A stretch of DNA of 64,000 bases from NCBI GenBank assembly GCA_963751165.1, contig CAVVTP010000017.1:141185-205184 (forward strand), given 5' to 3'. The notes under the pieces are model-generated. The model was not told where the DNA came from, ran no database searches, and saw only the letters and a list, made by a program, of their open reading frames with translations. Below are positions 45,915 through 56,782 of this stretch, in pieces. A program made the translations under genes and the position numbers. How positions within the stretch are numbered: the stretch's first letter is position 1; each line of letters starts with the position of its first letter. Origin of the DNA: Roseiarcus sp963751165. Lineage in GTDB: Bacteria; Pseudomonadota; Alphaproteobacteria; Rhizobiales; Beijerinckiaceae.

Positions 45915-48698
45915 GTGTTCAGCATTCCGCTCATTTTCGCCGCGCCTGCGGTCCTGGTGACGCTCGTCGGACTCGGCGCGCTCTACCTTCTGTTGCGCGT
46001 GACGCCGCCGGCGCCTCGTCGGACGGTATTCCCTCCTTTGCGCCTGCTCATCGGACTCAGCTCGAACGAGACGGAGCCGGCGCGTACGCCCTGGCCCATC
46101 CTGGTTTTGCGCATGGCGGTGGCGGCGCTGATCATCCTGGCCATGGCGCAGCCTTTGTGGAACAGCCTTGCTGGGCTCGCCGGCGCGGGGCCGCTTCTGG
46201 TAGTGATCGACGACGGCTGGGCGGCCGCGCCGTCGTTCGAAAAACGAATCGCTTTCGCGAGGCAGCGAATGGAGGCGGCGGCCCAATCTGGCCGGATCGT
46301 CGCCGTGAAGCCGCTTTCGGAAGGCGCAAGGGACATCGTCCCGCTCGACGCCGCCGAGATCGAAGGCCGCCTGCGCGCGCTCGCGCCTGCGCCCTATGAG
46401 CCCAATCGCGCGGATGCGATCCCGGCGGTCGAGCAGTATTTGGCGCGCGAACCGAAGGCCGACATTCTGTGGATCGCGGACGGAGTCGAACTTGGCGGGG
46501 CGGCTCACTTTGCCGCGCGACTCGCCTCGTCAAGCCGATCGGTCGAGGTGGCGACAGACGGAACGGGCGCGCGCGCCATCGCCGACGTCCAAAATGAAGC
46601 CGGCGCCTTGACGGCGCGCCTCGTCCGCTCTGACGAGCGAGCCCCCGCCAAAGGGTCAGTGCGTGTTCTCGACGCAAAGGGCCGCGAAATTGCCCGCGCT
46701 CCGTTCGACTTCGGTTCGAGCCTCGTCACCACGAGCCGTTTCGAGTTGCCGGTCGAATTGCGCAACGAAGCAGCCGAAGTCGTAATCGAAGGCGAGCGGA
46801 GCGCAGGCGCCGCCTGGCTGGTCGACGATCGTTCGCGCCGGCGGCGGGTCGCCATAGCCTCCGGGGCGAGCGCAGACATCGCCCAACCGCTCCTCGCCCC
46901 CAGCTACTATCTCAGGCGCGCGCTGGAGCCCTTTGCGGACGTCATCGAGTCGCATGATTCCAGGAGCGACCCAGTCGTCTCGCTCCTGGCGGAACGGCCT
47001 TCGGTTCTCGCGCTCGCCGACATGAGCGTCGCACCCGGGGCAGAACATGACGCGATCGTGAACTTTCTCGATAAGGGCGGCGTTCTTCTGCGGTTCGCGG
47101 GCAGTCGGTTGGCCGCCGGGGACGACGATCTGATTCCGAGCGACCTTCGGCGCGGCGGACGCCAGCTCGGCGGCGCATTGTCCTGGGAGACGCCCAAGCA
47201 TATTGCTCCTTTCCCGCCGGGCAGCCCCTTTTTCGGTCTCGCCGCGCCCGATGAAGTGACAATCACGCGACAGGTGCTCGCCGAGCCGACGGCCGGCCTC
47301 GACGAGAAGACCTGGGCGCGGCTTGCCGATGGCACCCCGCTCGTCACCGCCGCCCGGCGCGGGAAGGGGCTGATCGTTCTCTTTCACGTAACCGCGGATA
47401 CGACCTGGTCGAACCTGCCCTTGTCGGGACTGTTCGTCGACATGCTGCGCCGGGTCGTCGCCAAGGCCGATTCCTCGGTTCAGGCGGCAACGGATTCCGG
47501 CGCCATCGATCGCAGCGCAACCTTCCCGCCGTGGCGCACGATGAGCGGCTTCGGTGCGCTCGAATCCCCGCCCCCGCAGGCGGAACCGATCGCGGTAGAT
47601 TTCACCGGCGTAGGCGACGCGGTCCACCCGCCAGGATTTTATGGTTCGCCGGAGTCTCCTAGAGCCGTAAACGCGCTCGCGCCCGACCAGTCGCTCGCCA
47701 GGGCTCAATACGGCGCGCTGAGGGTGCGTGAGGCGGGCCTCGACGTCACGCCCCCGATCGATCTACGCCGGTTCCTCTTGCCCGCCGCCCTGATCGGCCT
47801 CACGATCGACGCCTTCATATCGATCTGGCTCGCCGGGTGGTCCGGCCTAAGCCGGCGGCAGACGATCGCCGCTATCGCTTTCGCAGCGATGTTCGGCGCC
47901 CTTCTCGTTCCGAATGCGAATCATGCAGCGGAAGTTTCGGGCGTCAGCGCTCGCGACATGGACTCGGCGCTGTCGACCAGGCTCGCTTACGTCGGGACAG
48001 GCGACCCGGTGGTGGACCAGACGTCCAGGCAGGGACTCCTGACCTTGACGCGCGTGCTGTCCGCCCGGACGTCCGCCGACCTCGGCGATCCGATCGAGCT
48101 TGATCCAGCACGCGACGAGCTCGCCTTCTATCCCCTCATCTACTGGCCGGTCGTCGCCGACCGGCCGCAACCTCGTCCGGAAGCGCGCGCCCGTCTGGCT
48201 GCATACATGAAATACGGCGGGACAATCATATTCGACACGCGCGACGCGCTGACCGCACGTCCCGGAGGCGCCCCGACGGAGGAGGCGAAGTGGCTGCGCA
48301 CCCTGCTGGAAGGGGTCGACGTGCCCGCGCTCGAACCATTGCCGCCGGATCATGTGCTGACCAAGACCTTCTATCTCCTCGAACGAATTGTCGGCCGGAC
48401 CGAAGTTGGCCAGACGTGGGTCGAGGCGCTGCCCCCGCCTGATCCGAACGACCGGGTCCACCGCCCGGTCCGGGCTGGCGACAGCGTCTCCCCCATCATC
48501 ATCGTCTCCGACGATCTGGCCGCAGCGTGGGCCAGCGACTCCGACGGTCGTCCGCTGTTTCCGCTCATTCCCGGCGGAAGTCGGCAGCGCGAGCTCGCAC
48601 TGCGGAGCGGCGTCAATGTCGTCATGTACACACTGACCGGCAATTACAAAGCCGATCAGGTCCACGCCAAGGACATCATCGAAAGGCTGACGCGGTGA
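45915..48698 (+). CDS. DUF4159 membrane protein (BatA-like N terminus)
   Basis: 927 residues. N-terminal membrane segments (FAAPAVLVTLVGLGALYLLLR, then VLRMAVAALIILAMAQPLW) form the BatA/Aerotolerance-type anchor. A large extracytoplasmic VWA-like region follows, then another membrane pair at about 615-680, and a C-terminal DUF4159 domain (YPLIYWPVVADRPQP, YMKYGGTIIFDTRD). Starts with GTG. The MoxR-DUF58-DUF4159 order is widespread in Hyphomicrobiales; no precise function is known. Confidence 0.88.
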   Translation: MFSIPLIFAAPAVLVTLVGLGALYLLLRVTPPAPRRTVFPPLRLLIGLSSNETEPARTPWPILVLRMAVAALIILAMAQPLWNSLAGLAGAGPLLVVIDDGWAAAPSFEKRIAFARQRMEAAAQSGRIVAVKPLSEGARDIVPLDAAEIEGRLRALAPAPYEPNRADAIPAVEQYLAREPKADILWIADGVELGGAAHFAARLASSSRSVEVATDGTGARAIADVQNEAGALTARLVRSDERAPAKGSVRVLDAKGREIARAPFDFGSSLVTTSRFELPVELRNEAAEVVIEGERSAGAAWLVDDRSRRRRVAIASGASADIAQPLLAPSYYLRRALEPFADVIESHDSRSDPVVSLLAERPSVLALADMSVAPGAEHDAIVNFLDKGGVLLRFAGSRLAAGDDDLIPSDLRRGGRQLGGALSWETPKHIAPFPPGSPFFGLAAPDEVTITRQVLAEPTAGLDEKTWARLADGTPLVTAARRGKGLIVLFHVTADTTWSNLPLSGLFVDMLRRVVAKADSSVQAATDSGAIDRSATFPPWRTMSGFGALESPPPQAEPIAVDFTGVGDAVHPPGFYGSPESPRAVNALAPDQSLARAQYGALRVREAGLDVTPPIDLRRFLLPAALIGLTIDAFISIWLAGWSGLSRRQTIAAIAFAAMFGALLVPNANHAAEVSGVSARDMDSALSTRLAYVGTGDPVVDQTSRQGLLTLTRVLSARTSADLGDPIELDPARDELAFYPLIYWPVVADRPQPRPEARARLAAYMKYGGTIIFDTRDALTARPGGAPTEEAKWLRTLLEGVDVPALEPLPPDHVLTKTFYLLERIVGRTEVGQTWVEALPPPDPNDRVHRPVRAGDSVSPIIIVSDDLAAAWASDSDGRPLFPLIPGGSRQRELALRSGVNVVMYTLTGNYKADQVHAKDIIERLTR

Positions 48699-50813
48699 CC
48701 GTCTGGTCGATCGCCTTTTCTCCGCTTCTGCCACTCTGGGCGCTTGTCCCTCTCGGGATGTTGGCTCTCGTCGCATCGCTCGCGCTCGTTCTGCGTCGCG
48801 CCCGAGGCGCATGGCTTCGGGCGCTCGCCTTCGCCCTTCTGTTCGTGGGCCTGTGCGACCCGAATCTGGTCCATGAAAACCGTCGCCCGCTCAGGGATAT
48901 CGTCGCGGTCGTGGTCGATCGCTCCGCCAGCCAGACCATCGGCGAACGGCCTCGTCAGACTGACATGGCGCTCAATCGCCTCCTGGCCAGCCTGAAGGCG
49001 CTCGGCAACGTCGACGTCCGGGTGGCCGAGACCTCCCGCGAGGAATTCGGAGACCGAAGGCACGAAGCTCTTCGCCGCCCTCCAGGGTGCACTTGCCGAC
49101 GCGCCCCCCGAGCGGATCGGCGGCGCTGTGATGATAACCGACGGCATCGTGCACGACATCCCGAAATCTCCCGCAGCGCTGGGGTTCAACGCGCCGTTGC
49201 AGGTGCTGGTGACCGGCCACGAGGGCGAGCGTCAGCGGCGGATCGAGCTGATCGAAGCGCCGCACTACGGCATTGTCGGGAAAGATCAGGTCATAGCCGC
49301 GCGCGTGCTCGACAGCGCAGACCGCGGCGAGCCCGTTCGGTTGACCGTCCGGCATGACGGACAGACCATCGCAAACATCGAAGCTGGCGTCGGCCAGCGG
49401 ATCGACGTCAAGACCCCGATCGACCATGCCGGCTCCAATGTGATCGAGCTCGAAGTCGCGCCGGTCGAAGGAGAACTGGCGACCGACAGCAATCGAGCGG
49501 TCGTCAATATCGACGGCGTGAGGGACAAGCTGCGCGTTCTTCTCATTTCGGGAAAGCCGCATCCCGGCGAGCGCATGTGGCGCAATCTGCTGAAATCCGA
49601 CGCCAACGTCGATCTGGTTCATTTCACGATTCTGCGGCCGCCGGAGAAAGGCGCTGACGGGACCCCGATCAACGAGCTGTCGCTGATCGCGTTTCCCGTC
49701 GCGGATCTGTTCGGCCCGAAGATTAAGGATTTCGACCTGATCATCCTCGACCGCTACGCGCAGCAGTCCATCCTGCCCTACCTCTATCTCGAGAACATCG
49801 CCAATTACGTGCGTCAGGGCGGCGCGTTGCTGATGGCCGAGGGACCGGAATTCTCGACTCCGGAGGGCCTGTTCTATTCGCCGCTCGGCGCGATCACGCC
49901 GGCCGAGCCGACTGGAGACGACGTCGAGACCCCGTTTCGCCCGGGTGAGTCCCAAGACGGCCTTCGGCACCCCGTGACGCGCGGTCTCGCCGGGCTCGGG
50001 GAGAAAGGGGGCGAGCCGACTTGGGGCCGCTGGTTCCGGCTGATCGGAGCGAGGAAGACGACCGGTCAGACCTTGATGAACGGTCCCGATGACAGGCCCC
50101 TTCTCGTGCTCTCCCGGGTCGACAAGGGGCGCGTGGGGTTGCTGTTGAGCGATCAGATGTGGCTGTGGGCTCGCAATTACGGTGGCGGCGGACCTTATCT
50201 CGACCTTCTGCGCCGCCTGGCGCACTGGCTTATGAAGGAGCCGGAGCTGGAGGAAGAAGCGTTGCGCGCGAGCTCGAAAGGGCGCGAAATCACCGTAGAG
50301 CGGCAGAGCGTGAGCGATCGGCAGCGAGAAACCAATCTCGTGTCTCCGGCTGGCGCCAAGACGAAGCTCTCGCTCACTCCCGTCGCGCCGGGCCTGAGCC
50401 GGGCGCATGTGACCGTCGACCGATACGGGCTCTACCGCGCCGAGGACGGCGAGCATGTCGCCCTGGTCAACGTCGGTCCCAGCAATCCTCTCGAGATGCA
50501 GGACGTCGTCTCGACGACTGAAAAACTCCGGCCCCTCGCCGAGGCGACGGGCGGCACCGTTCGTCGCATTGCCGCCGGCGGCGGCGTGGACGCAATCACG
50601 ATGCCTCGCGTGGTTTCCTTGAATCCCGCGCCGAGCTATGGCGGAAGCGACTACATCGGAATCAAGCGGACCGGCTCGACCGAGCTGATCGGCGCCAGCT
50701 CCATTTCGCTCGCGACCGGCTTTTTCGGACTGGCTGCACTTCTGGGCGCCGTGATCGCGGCGTGGCTCCGAGAAAGCTGCCGTCTCGCGAGAACCGACGG
50801 CAAGCGGGCGTGA
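48695..50813 (+). CDS. Membrane protein with glutamine-amidotransferase-like domain; frameshifted
   Basis: About 706 codons. Two N-terminal membrane segments (LLPLWALVPLGMLALVASLALVL and LRALAFALLFVGL) and a VWA-like start VVVDRSASQTIGE are in the first frame. The rest (VMITDGIVHDIP, LRVLLISGKPHPGERMWRNLL, YVRQGGALLMAEGPEF, and a C-terminal membrane segment) is in another. One extra base at GAATTC (49043-49048) separates them; reading GATTCG gives REDSETEGTKLFAALQ and one continuous protein. GTG start overlaps the DUF4159 stop by 4 bases. Last gene of the MoxR operon; function unknown. Confidence 0.8.
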
Positions 50814-51497
50814 CGGCCGGCCCGTCCCGTCGAGTCAGAATTCTGTTGCCGACGGAGGCGACGGTAAGCGCACAAATCCATGGGCCGCGGCGACCGTACC
50901 CGCGCGAACAAAACAAGAATTTTTTCTTGGAGAAAGTCTGAGTCTGTGCTAATAATTTTTCAGTGAGCCGAGATTGCCGCGCCGGAGACCCCAGCATGAC
51001 CCACGAACCCTCTCCGTCTCTCAGCGCGCCGACCCCAGGGCCGCGGCGATAGCGCGCCGGGCGAAGCGCGTCGAGCGTCGGGAGGCCTGTCTGGGCTGTC
51101 GCCTCAGGCTGTTCCCACCGGCGGATCGCGAATGCGATGAGGGTCAGGATCGCGACGGTCCGGCGCGAAGTGGACAAGGCGCTCGTTGGCGCTGCGTTGC
51201 GCGCACAACTCCTTGAAAAGGCTCAATTCATGTACGGAAATCGCTTCCGCTGGGGTTCCTTTTCCTTCCCCTGGAGTTCCTCTTCCCTTCCCCTGCGGTT
51301 CCACTTCATTCCCCTGGAATTGCTCTTCCTTCCCCGGCGTCCCATTTCCTGCCCCCGACTGCCGCATCGCTCGCGCGCGGACAAACCTGCGTCACGGGCC
51401 TCAGCGACCGGCGCCGGGGAATCTGCCCCTGCGCCCGGACTTGCAGGCCGCCCGCGCCAAGGCTAGTTAGGCCACGCTCTTTCAGGAAAGCCCATCG
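50814..51497. other. Non-coding stretch with 21-base imperfect direct repeats
   Basis: No convincing gene in 684 bases. Between about 51252 and 51360 five imperfect units of 21-22 bases follow each other, each with a TTCC-pyrimidine run ending in CCCCTGG or similar. A CAAGAA/TTCTTG hairpin with a T-rich loop lies at about 50914-50930 after the MoxR operon and could mark its 3' end. Confidence 0.5.
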
Positions 51498-52205
51498 ATG
51501 AAAAAAGTCTACGCCACCGAGGACGAGGCGCTCGCCGGCTGCGTGAAGGACGGCATGACGATCATGGCCGGGGGCTTCGGCCTTTGCGGCATTCCTGAGA
51601 CCCTGATCGATGCCATGCGCCGCACCGGCGCAAAGGATTTGACCGTCGTTTCCAACAATGCGGGAGTGGACGGCATCGGACTCGGCGTGTTGCTCGAGAC
51701 CGGTCAGATCCGCAAGATGATCTCGAGCTATGTCGGCGAGAACAAGATCTTCGCCAACCTCTATCTGTCGGGCAAGCTCGAGCTCGAGTTCAACCCGCAA
51801 GGCACGCTGGCGGAGCGCATTCGCGCCGGCGGCGCCGGAATCCCGGCCTTTTTCACCCGCACCGGCGTCGGCACGATCGTCGCCGAAGGCAAGGAGATCC
51901 GCGACTTCAACAACGAGGCGTTTCTGATGGAGACCGGACTCGTCGCCGACATTTCCCTGGTGCACGCCTGGATGGGCGACACCGAGGGCAACCTCGTCTA
52001 CCGGAAGACGGCGCGCAACTTCAATCCGATGATGGCGACGGCAGGCAAGCTCACCATCGCCGAGGTCGAGCACCTCGTTCAGCCCGGCGACATCGAAGCC
52101 GACCACATCGTCACCCCCGGCATCTACGTGCACCGCATCGTTCACGTGCCCAACGTTGAGAAGCGCATCGAGCAGCGCACGACGCGCAAGCGCCACGTCG
52201 CTTGA
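51498..52205 (+). CDS. scoA: Succinyl-CoA:3-ketoacid-type CoA transferase, subunit A
   Basis: 235 residues, family I CoA transferase alpha subunit. Pattern MKKVYATEDEALAGCVKDGMTIMAGGFGLCGIPETLIDA, VVSNNAGVDGIGLGVLLETGQI and YRKTARNFNP. With subunit B it moves CoA between succinate and acetoacetate in ketone-body or polyhydroxybutyrate use, in keeping with the phasin genes at 57.6 kb. The TGA is followed 17 bases later by the subunit B start. Confidence 0.9.
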   Translation: MKKVYATEDEALAGCVKDGMTIMAGGFGLCGIPETLIDAMRRTGAKDLTVVSNNAGVDGIGLGVLLETGQIRKMISSYVGENKIFANLYLSGKLELEFNPQGTLAERIRAGGAGIPAFFTRTGVGTIVAEGKEIRDFNNEAFLMETGLVADISLVHAWMGDTEGNLVYRKTARNFNPMMATAGKLTIAEVEHLVQPGDIEADHIVTPGIYVHRIVHVPNVEKRIEQRTTRKRHVA

Positions 52206-52222
52206 ATTTAAGGAGAGGCGTA

Positions 52223-52867
<645 letters not shown>

Positions 52868-53046
52868 GGCCGCGCCGACCCGCTGCCGAGCGCTCGATCA
52901 AACCGCCGCTCGGATATTCGTCCGAGGCTTCCTCGACGGGCGAGGGCCAAAAAAACATTCTCTCCCAACTTTCCGTCGAAAACCCGCAATTTTTCGAGCG
53001 GGCGAGAAAAGCGCGACGGCGAACGCCGCCGCCGCGCCCTCGAATC

Positions 53047-54255
53047 CTATTTCTTGACCAGGGGGCAGGTCGAGTCCGCCAGCTTGCCGAATGCTTCTGC
53101 GCCCGTCATCGTCTTCAGAAGCTTGTAATAGTCCCACGGGCCCTTCGATTCCGACGGCTTTTTCACCTCCATGATGTACATGTCATGCTCCAGCAGCCCG
53201 TCGGGACGGATGGTTGCGTTCTGGACGAAGGCGTCGTTGATCTTCATCTTGTGAAGCTCGTCCATCACCTTCTCGGTGTCAGTCGTGCCAGCGGCTTTGA
53301 CGGCGTTGAGGTAGGTGAGGGTTGCGGAATAGAACGCGGCCTGAGGGAACGTCGGCTCCTTCTTCACGTTGTCGTAGAATTTTTTGGCGAAGGCGCGCGT
53401 CCGGTCGTCGAGGTCCCAATACCAGGCGGTGGTCAGGACGAGTCCCTGGGCTATGTCGAGGCCCATGGCGTGGACATCGGTGAGAAAAACCAGCAACGCC
53501 GCCGGCCGCATCGTCTTGGTGAGGCCGAATTCGGCCGCCGCCTTCATCGAGTTGGACGTGTCTGCTCCGGCGTTGGCGAGGCCGAGCACCTGAGCGCCGG
53601 ACCCTTGCGCCTGCAACAGGTAGGACGAAAAATCCGAGGTGCCCAGCGGCACGCGCACGTCGCCGACCACCTTTCCGCCGCCCTCTTTCACGACCTTGGC
53701 AGCGCCGTTTTCGAGTTGCGTGCCGAAGGCGTAATCGGCGGTAAGGAAAAACCAGCTCTTGCCGCCCTGTTCCAGGATCGTCTTGGCGGTGCCGTTGGCG
53801 AGCGCGGTCGTATCGTAGCCATAGTGGATCGTGTAGGGCGTGCAGTCCTTGCCAGTGAGCGACGCGCCGGCGGCCCCGATGGCGAAGAAGGGGATGTGCT
53901 TTTCCTTGTCGGCGGCGGACAGCGCCAGGCTCACGCCTGTGTTGGACCCGCCGAGCAGCATGGTCAGCCCGTCCGTATCGGCCCATTCGCGGAACTTCTG
54001 CTGGCCGATGTCGGGCTTGTTCTGGTGATCGGCGGTGAGCACCTGAATCGGTTGGCCCAGCACGGTTCCGCCGAAATCGGCGATGGCCATCTTGATCGCC
54101 TCGACGCCCGACGGTCCGATCACGTCGGCGTAGGGTCCCGACATGTCGTCGATGTCGCCGATGACGACCTTGTTTGAGGCGGCCTGAGCCGCCCCGGCCG
54201 CCAGCAGCGCGCCGAGCGCGGCCGCCAATTTCAACAAGTGTTTGAATTGATCCAT
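53047..54255 (-). CDS. ABC transporter substrate-binding protein, branched-chain amino-acid type
   Basis: 402 residues. Signal peptide 1-25 (LAAALGALLAAGAAQA), then the type I periplasmic fold: VVIGDIDDMSGPYADVIGPSGVEAIKMAI, LLGGSNTGVSLALS, and WFFLTADYAFG. Family 6 (LivJ-like) proteins bind amino acids, amides, urea or aromatic acids. No permease or ATPase genes adjoin it, so it is an orphan here. ATG 54255 has AGGGAGGAAAG upstream. Convergent with scoB, divergent from nth. Confidence 0.9.
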   Translation of the reverse strand: MDQFKHLLKLAAALGALLAAGAAQAASNKVVIGDIDDMSGPYADVIGPSGVEAIKMAIADFGGTVLGQPIQVLTADHQNKPDIGQQKFREWADTDGLTMLLGGSNTGVSLALSAADKEKHIPFFAIGAAGASLTGKDCTPYTIHYGYDTTALANGTAKTILEQGGKSWFFLTADYAFGTQLENGAAKVVKEGGGKVVGDVRVPLGTSDFSSYLLQAQGSGAQVLGLANAGADTSNSMKAAAEFGLTKTMRPAALLVFLTDVHAMGLDIAQGLVLTTAWYWDLDDRTRAFAKKFYDNVKKEPTFPQAAFYSATLTYLNAVKAAGTTDTEKVMDELHKMKINDAFVQNATIRPDGLLEHDMYIMEVKKPSESKGPWDYYKLLKTMTGAEAFGKLADSTCPLVKK

Positions 54256-54383
54256 AGTTCTTTCCTCCCTGTGCGGTGAACCGCAATAAGCTTCGACCGC
54301 CGGTATTTTGCTAGCCGCGATGGCGCAATGCAAGCGCCGGGGGTGCACTTGGCCGGACGAATGTCGACATCCTATAAAGAATC

Positions 54384-55046
54384 ATGAAAGGAAATATGTC
54401 CCGAAAGAAAAGAGCCGCACTGGCGGAAGTCGTCTTCGAGCGCCTGGCGGCGGCCAATCCCAAACCGCTCGGCGAACTTCAATACGTCAATCCGTTCACG
54501 CTTCTGGTGGCGGTGGTGCTGTCGGCGCAAGCGACCGACGCCGGGGTCAACAAGGCGACGAAAGCGCTTTTTGCGATCGCCGACACTCCGGAAAAGATGG
54601 TCGCGCTCGGCGAGCAGGGACTTACCGAGCGGATCAAGACCATCGGCCTTTACCGCGCCAAGGCGAGGCACGTCATCGCGCTGTCGCGGACGATCGTCGA
54701 GAAATACGGGGGGGAGACGCCGAGGGACCGGGCCGCGCTCGAGGCGCTGCCAGGCGTCGGCCGGAAGACGGCGAATGTCGTCCTGAACACCGCATTCGGT
54801 GAACCGACCGTTGCGGTCGACACGCACGTCTTCCGGGTTGCCAACCGGCTGGGCATTGCCCCCGGAAAGACCCCTCGTGAGGTCGAGGACGAACTCATGC
54901 GGGTCATACCCGAGCGCTTCCTGCCTCACGCGCATCACTGGCTGATTTTACATGGGCGTTACATCTGCAGGGCGCGAACGCCGCTCTGCGCCGCATGTAT
55001 CCTCCATGACATTTGCTTGTACGAACCGAAAACCCCCGCAGCCTGA
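54384..55046 (+). CDS. nth: Endonuclease III
   Basis: 220 residues; bifunctional glycosylase/AP lyase removing oxidised pyrimidines. Helix-hairpin-helix LPGVGRKTANVVLN with the catalytic Lys, the catalytic Asp in VAVDTHVFRVANRLG, and the [4Fe-4S] cluster Cys spaced CX6CX2CX5C near the end. An alternative ATG lies 12 bases downstream (MSRKK). Confidence 0.96.
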   Translation: MKGNMSRKKRAALAEVVFERLAAANPKPLGELQYVNPFTLLVAVVLSAQATDAGVNKATKALFAIADTPEKMVALGEQGLTERIKTIGLYRAKARHVIALSRTIVEKYGGETPRDRAALEALPGVGRKTANVVLNTAFGEPTVAVDTHVFRVANRLGIAPGKTPREVEDELMRVIPERFLPHAHHWLILHGRYICRARTPLCAACILHDICLYEPKTPAA

Positions 55047-55287
55047 CTTGCCGGTGGCGCCTGCAAGGGATCTCCTGAGGTTGTTTGATTCTCCACTCTC
55101 AGGTTCGAAGACCCCCTTCCTTTTCTCAATCGCGCCGAGTCTCAGATCTGTCTGGACCCCGGCAGATGCGGTGAGCGTATTCCAGTCTGCGTCTAGGATC
55201 GCCGTGATCAATACACCCTCCACCGGCAGTCAACTCGCCGCCAGCTCAACCGGGGGATCCGTCCCGCCGCCATTCCGGACGGACGCA

Positions 55288-55569
55288 CTATTTCCCGACG
55301 CCAACAGTTTCAGGCGATGGCGGTAAGGGCGCCAACGTCGCTCCTTTTCCATTTGAAAACCGAACGGGAACCCATTCCTCGGCCTGCCCGGCTTCACGCA
55401 AGAGCGTCCAGCTCTGTCCGGTCTCCGTATTTAACAAAAATACCTCGGCTGAAGATTGAGCGGTCGGAGCTGTGACAAGCTGGTAACGCCCTGCTTGCGC
55501 CTGTTGGGCGTGCGCGTTCTTGCATGGAGCCAGGACTACAAGAGCGAGTACGATCGTTATCTTTTGCAT
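55288..55569 (-). CDS. Small exported hypothetical protein
   Basis: 93 residues. Signal peptide KITIVLALVVLAPCKNAHA; LAPC could also serve as a lipobox. The mature part reads GRYQLVTAPTAQSSAEVFLLNTETGQSWTL and REAGQAEEWVPVRF, a short beta-rich protein seen as an uncharacterised family in Hyphomicrobiales (recalled). No clear ribosome site. No neighbours suggest a role. Confidence 0.6.
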   Translation of the reverse strand: MQKITIVLALVVLAPCKNAHAQQAQAGRYQLVTAPTAQSSAEVFLLNTETGQSWTLLREAGQAEEWVPVRFSNGKGATLAPLPPSPETVGVGK

Positions 55570-55900
55570 CGGGACGATAGTCCATCCGACAGGGAAAAGA
55601 GCCAATCGGTACGGCTGAGGCCAGACAATGTCGAGTGAGGTTAATCGACCAGTCTTCAATCGGTTCGGTTTCTGGCTCCACCGGGATGGAAAACCCGCTC
55701 GAGATCGGCTGCGTGCGGTTTGGCGGGATTGGGCTAGCCCGCAGGAGCGACTCGCTCGCTTTCGCTGGCCGTCCGTCAATAACTCGTATGGCTGTTGATA
55801 ACTTAGACTCATTGTTTACGTCATAAACTCTATCATTTACAACCGTTCGCGCTGCCAGCGGCGGAAGGCAATCCCTCGCCCGAGCTTAGGGAAGTAGTCG
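55570..55900. other. Intergenic stretch, nothing recognised
   Basis: 331 bases upstream of the exported protein gene and before a short hypothetical frame. No gene, RNA or clear repeat seen. Confidence 0.4.
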
Positions 55901-56209
55901 ATGGCAAAAGGTGACGAGGTCATCGCCCAATTGTCTGCTCTGAGTCGCAATCCGAGAGCTGTAAGTTCAGTTTGTGAATCGTGTAACGTCTCTTCTGGAG
56001 ACGCCGGGCTCATACGGTTTAAGGCCCAATTTTTTGGCATTGCGGATGATTCTTCACCATTGAGTTTGGAGGTCGCTGAGTTACGAGCGTCGGAAGCTCG
56101 GGCGGCAATGTGGGAGGCGATTTCTATGCTTTGGCCGCCAAAGGCGATTGGATTTCGGTTGCTCGACGTCAGAAACCAGATTGTCGGCGAAAGACAGACC
56201 CGGAATTGA
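55901..56209 (+). CDS. Hypothetical protein
   Basis: 102 residues, no signal or membrane part. GGGAAG precedes the ATG by about ten bases. Composition is protein-like (SLEVAELRASEARAAMWEAISMLWPP, then FRLLDVRNQIVGERQ) and it is more convincing than the opposing frame. I do not recognise it. It lies upstream of the irr-like gene on the same strand. The third-position GC is low for this genome. Confidence 0.4.
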   Translation: MAKGDEVIAQLSALSRNPRAVSSVCESCNVSSGDAGLIRFKAQFFGIADDSSPLSLEVAELRASEARAAMWEAISMLWPPKAIGFRLLDVRNQIVGERQTRN

Positions 56210-56350
56210 AGTGGGGTCCGCCCTCCTGCCGAGGGACTCGTGCCTGCAAATTTCAAATGAAGCACTTCCAAAGCTTGACTCCACTCCATATCTGGTTCTT
56301 CGCTCGTCGTGGTTGCGGAAGCGGCCGCCAAGAGGGTTGAAGTCCACCGA

Positions 56351-56782
56351 ATGCGGACGAATAGTAGCGCTGAACTACAGGGCATCGAGCGCCTCGTCCG
56401 CCGAAAGCTGGAGGCGGCTGCAGTGCGGCCGACGCGCCAACGCGTCGAGCTCGGCTGCACGATCTTCGGCGCTGGCGAACGTCATTTCACCGCCGAGATG
56501 ATCTATGAGGAGACGCGGTCGATCCGCTTCGCTCCGACGCTCGGCACGATTTACAACACGCTCAACGAGTTCGCCCGACGCGGACTGCTGCGCGAGATCG
56601 CGATCTACGACGCCAAGCTCTGGTACGACACCAAGACCGGACCACATTTCCACTTCTATCGCGAGGACTCCGACGAACTGTGGGACGTTCCTGACGAATG
56701 GCGGCCAGGGCTCGAAATTCGCGCACCCGAGGGCATGCGGGTCGTTGCAATCGACGTCATCGTCCGACTGAAGAAGCTCTGA
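56351..56782 (+). CDS. irr: Fur-family regulator, Irr-like
   Basis: 143 residues. Winged-helix part RPTRQRVELGCTIFGAGERHFTAEMIYEE then APTLGTIYNTLNEFARRGLLREIA; dimer/metal part TGPHFHFYREDSDELWDVP. The GxGxRHxTAE form and the HFHF motif (HHHF in other Irr proteins) place it with Irr, which senses haem and represses iron-using genes in Rhizobiales. The N-terminal haem motif GCPW of Bradyrhizobium Irr is not present; the only Cys is in ELGCTIF. Confidence 0.82.
   Translation: MRTNSSAELQGIERLVRRKLEAAAVRPTRQRVELGCTIFGAGERHFTAEMIYEETRSIRFAPTLGTIYNTLNEFARRGLLREIAIYDAKLWYDTKTGPHFHFYREDSDELWDVPDEWRPGLEIRAPEGMRVVAIDVIVRLKKL

Noticed and set aside
55837..56460. A 207-codon minus-strand frame before the irr-like gene
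   Set aside because: It overlaps the irr start region and has shadow-like composition; the shorter plus-strand frame is more protein-like.
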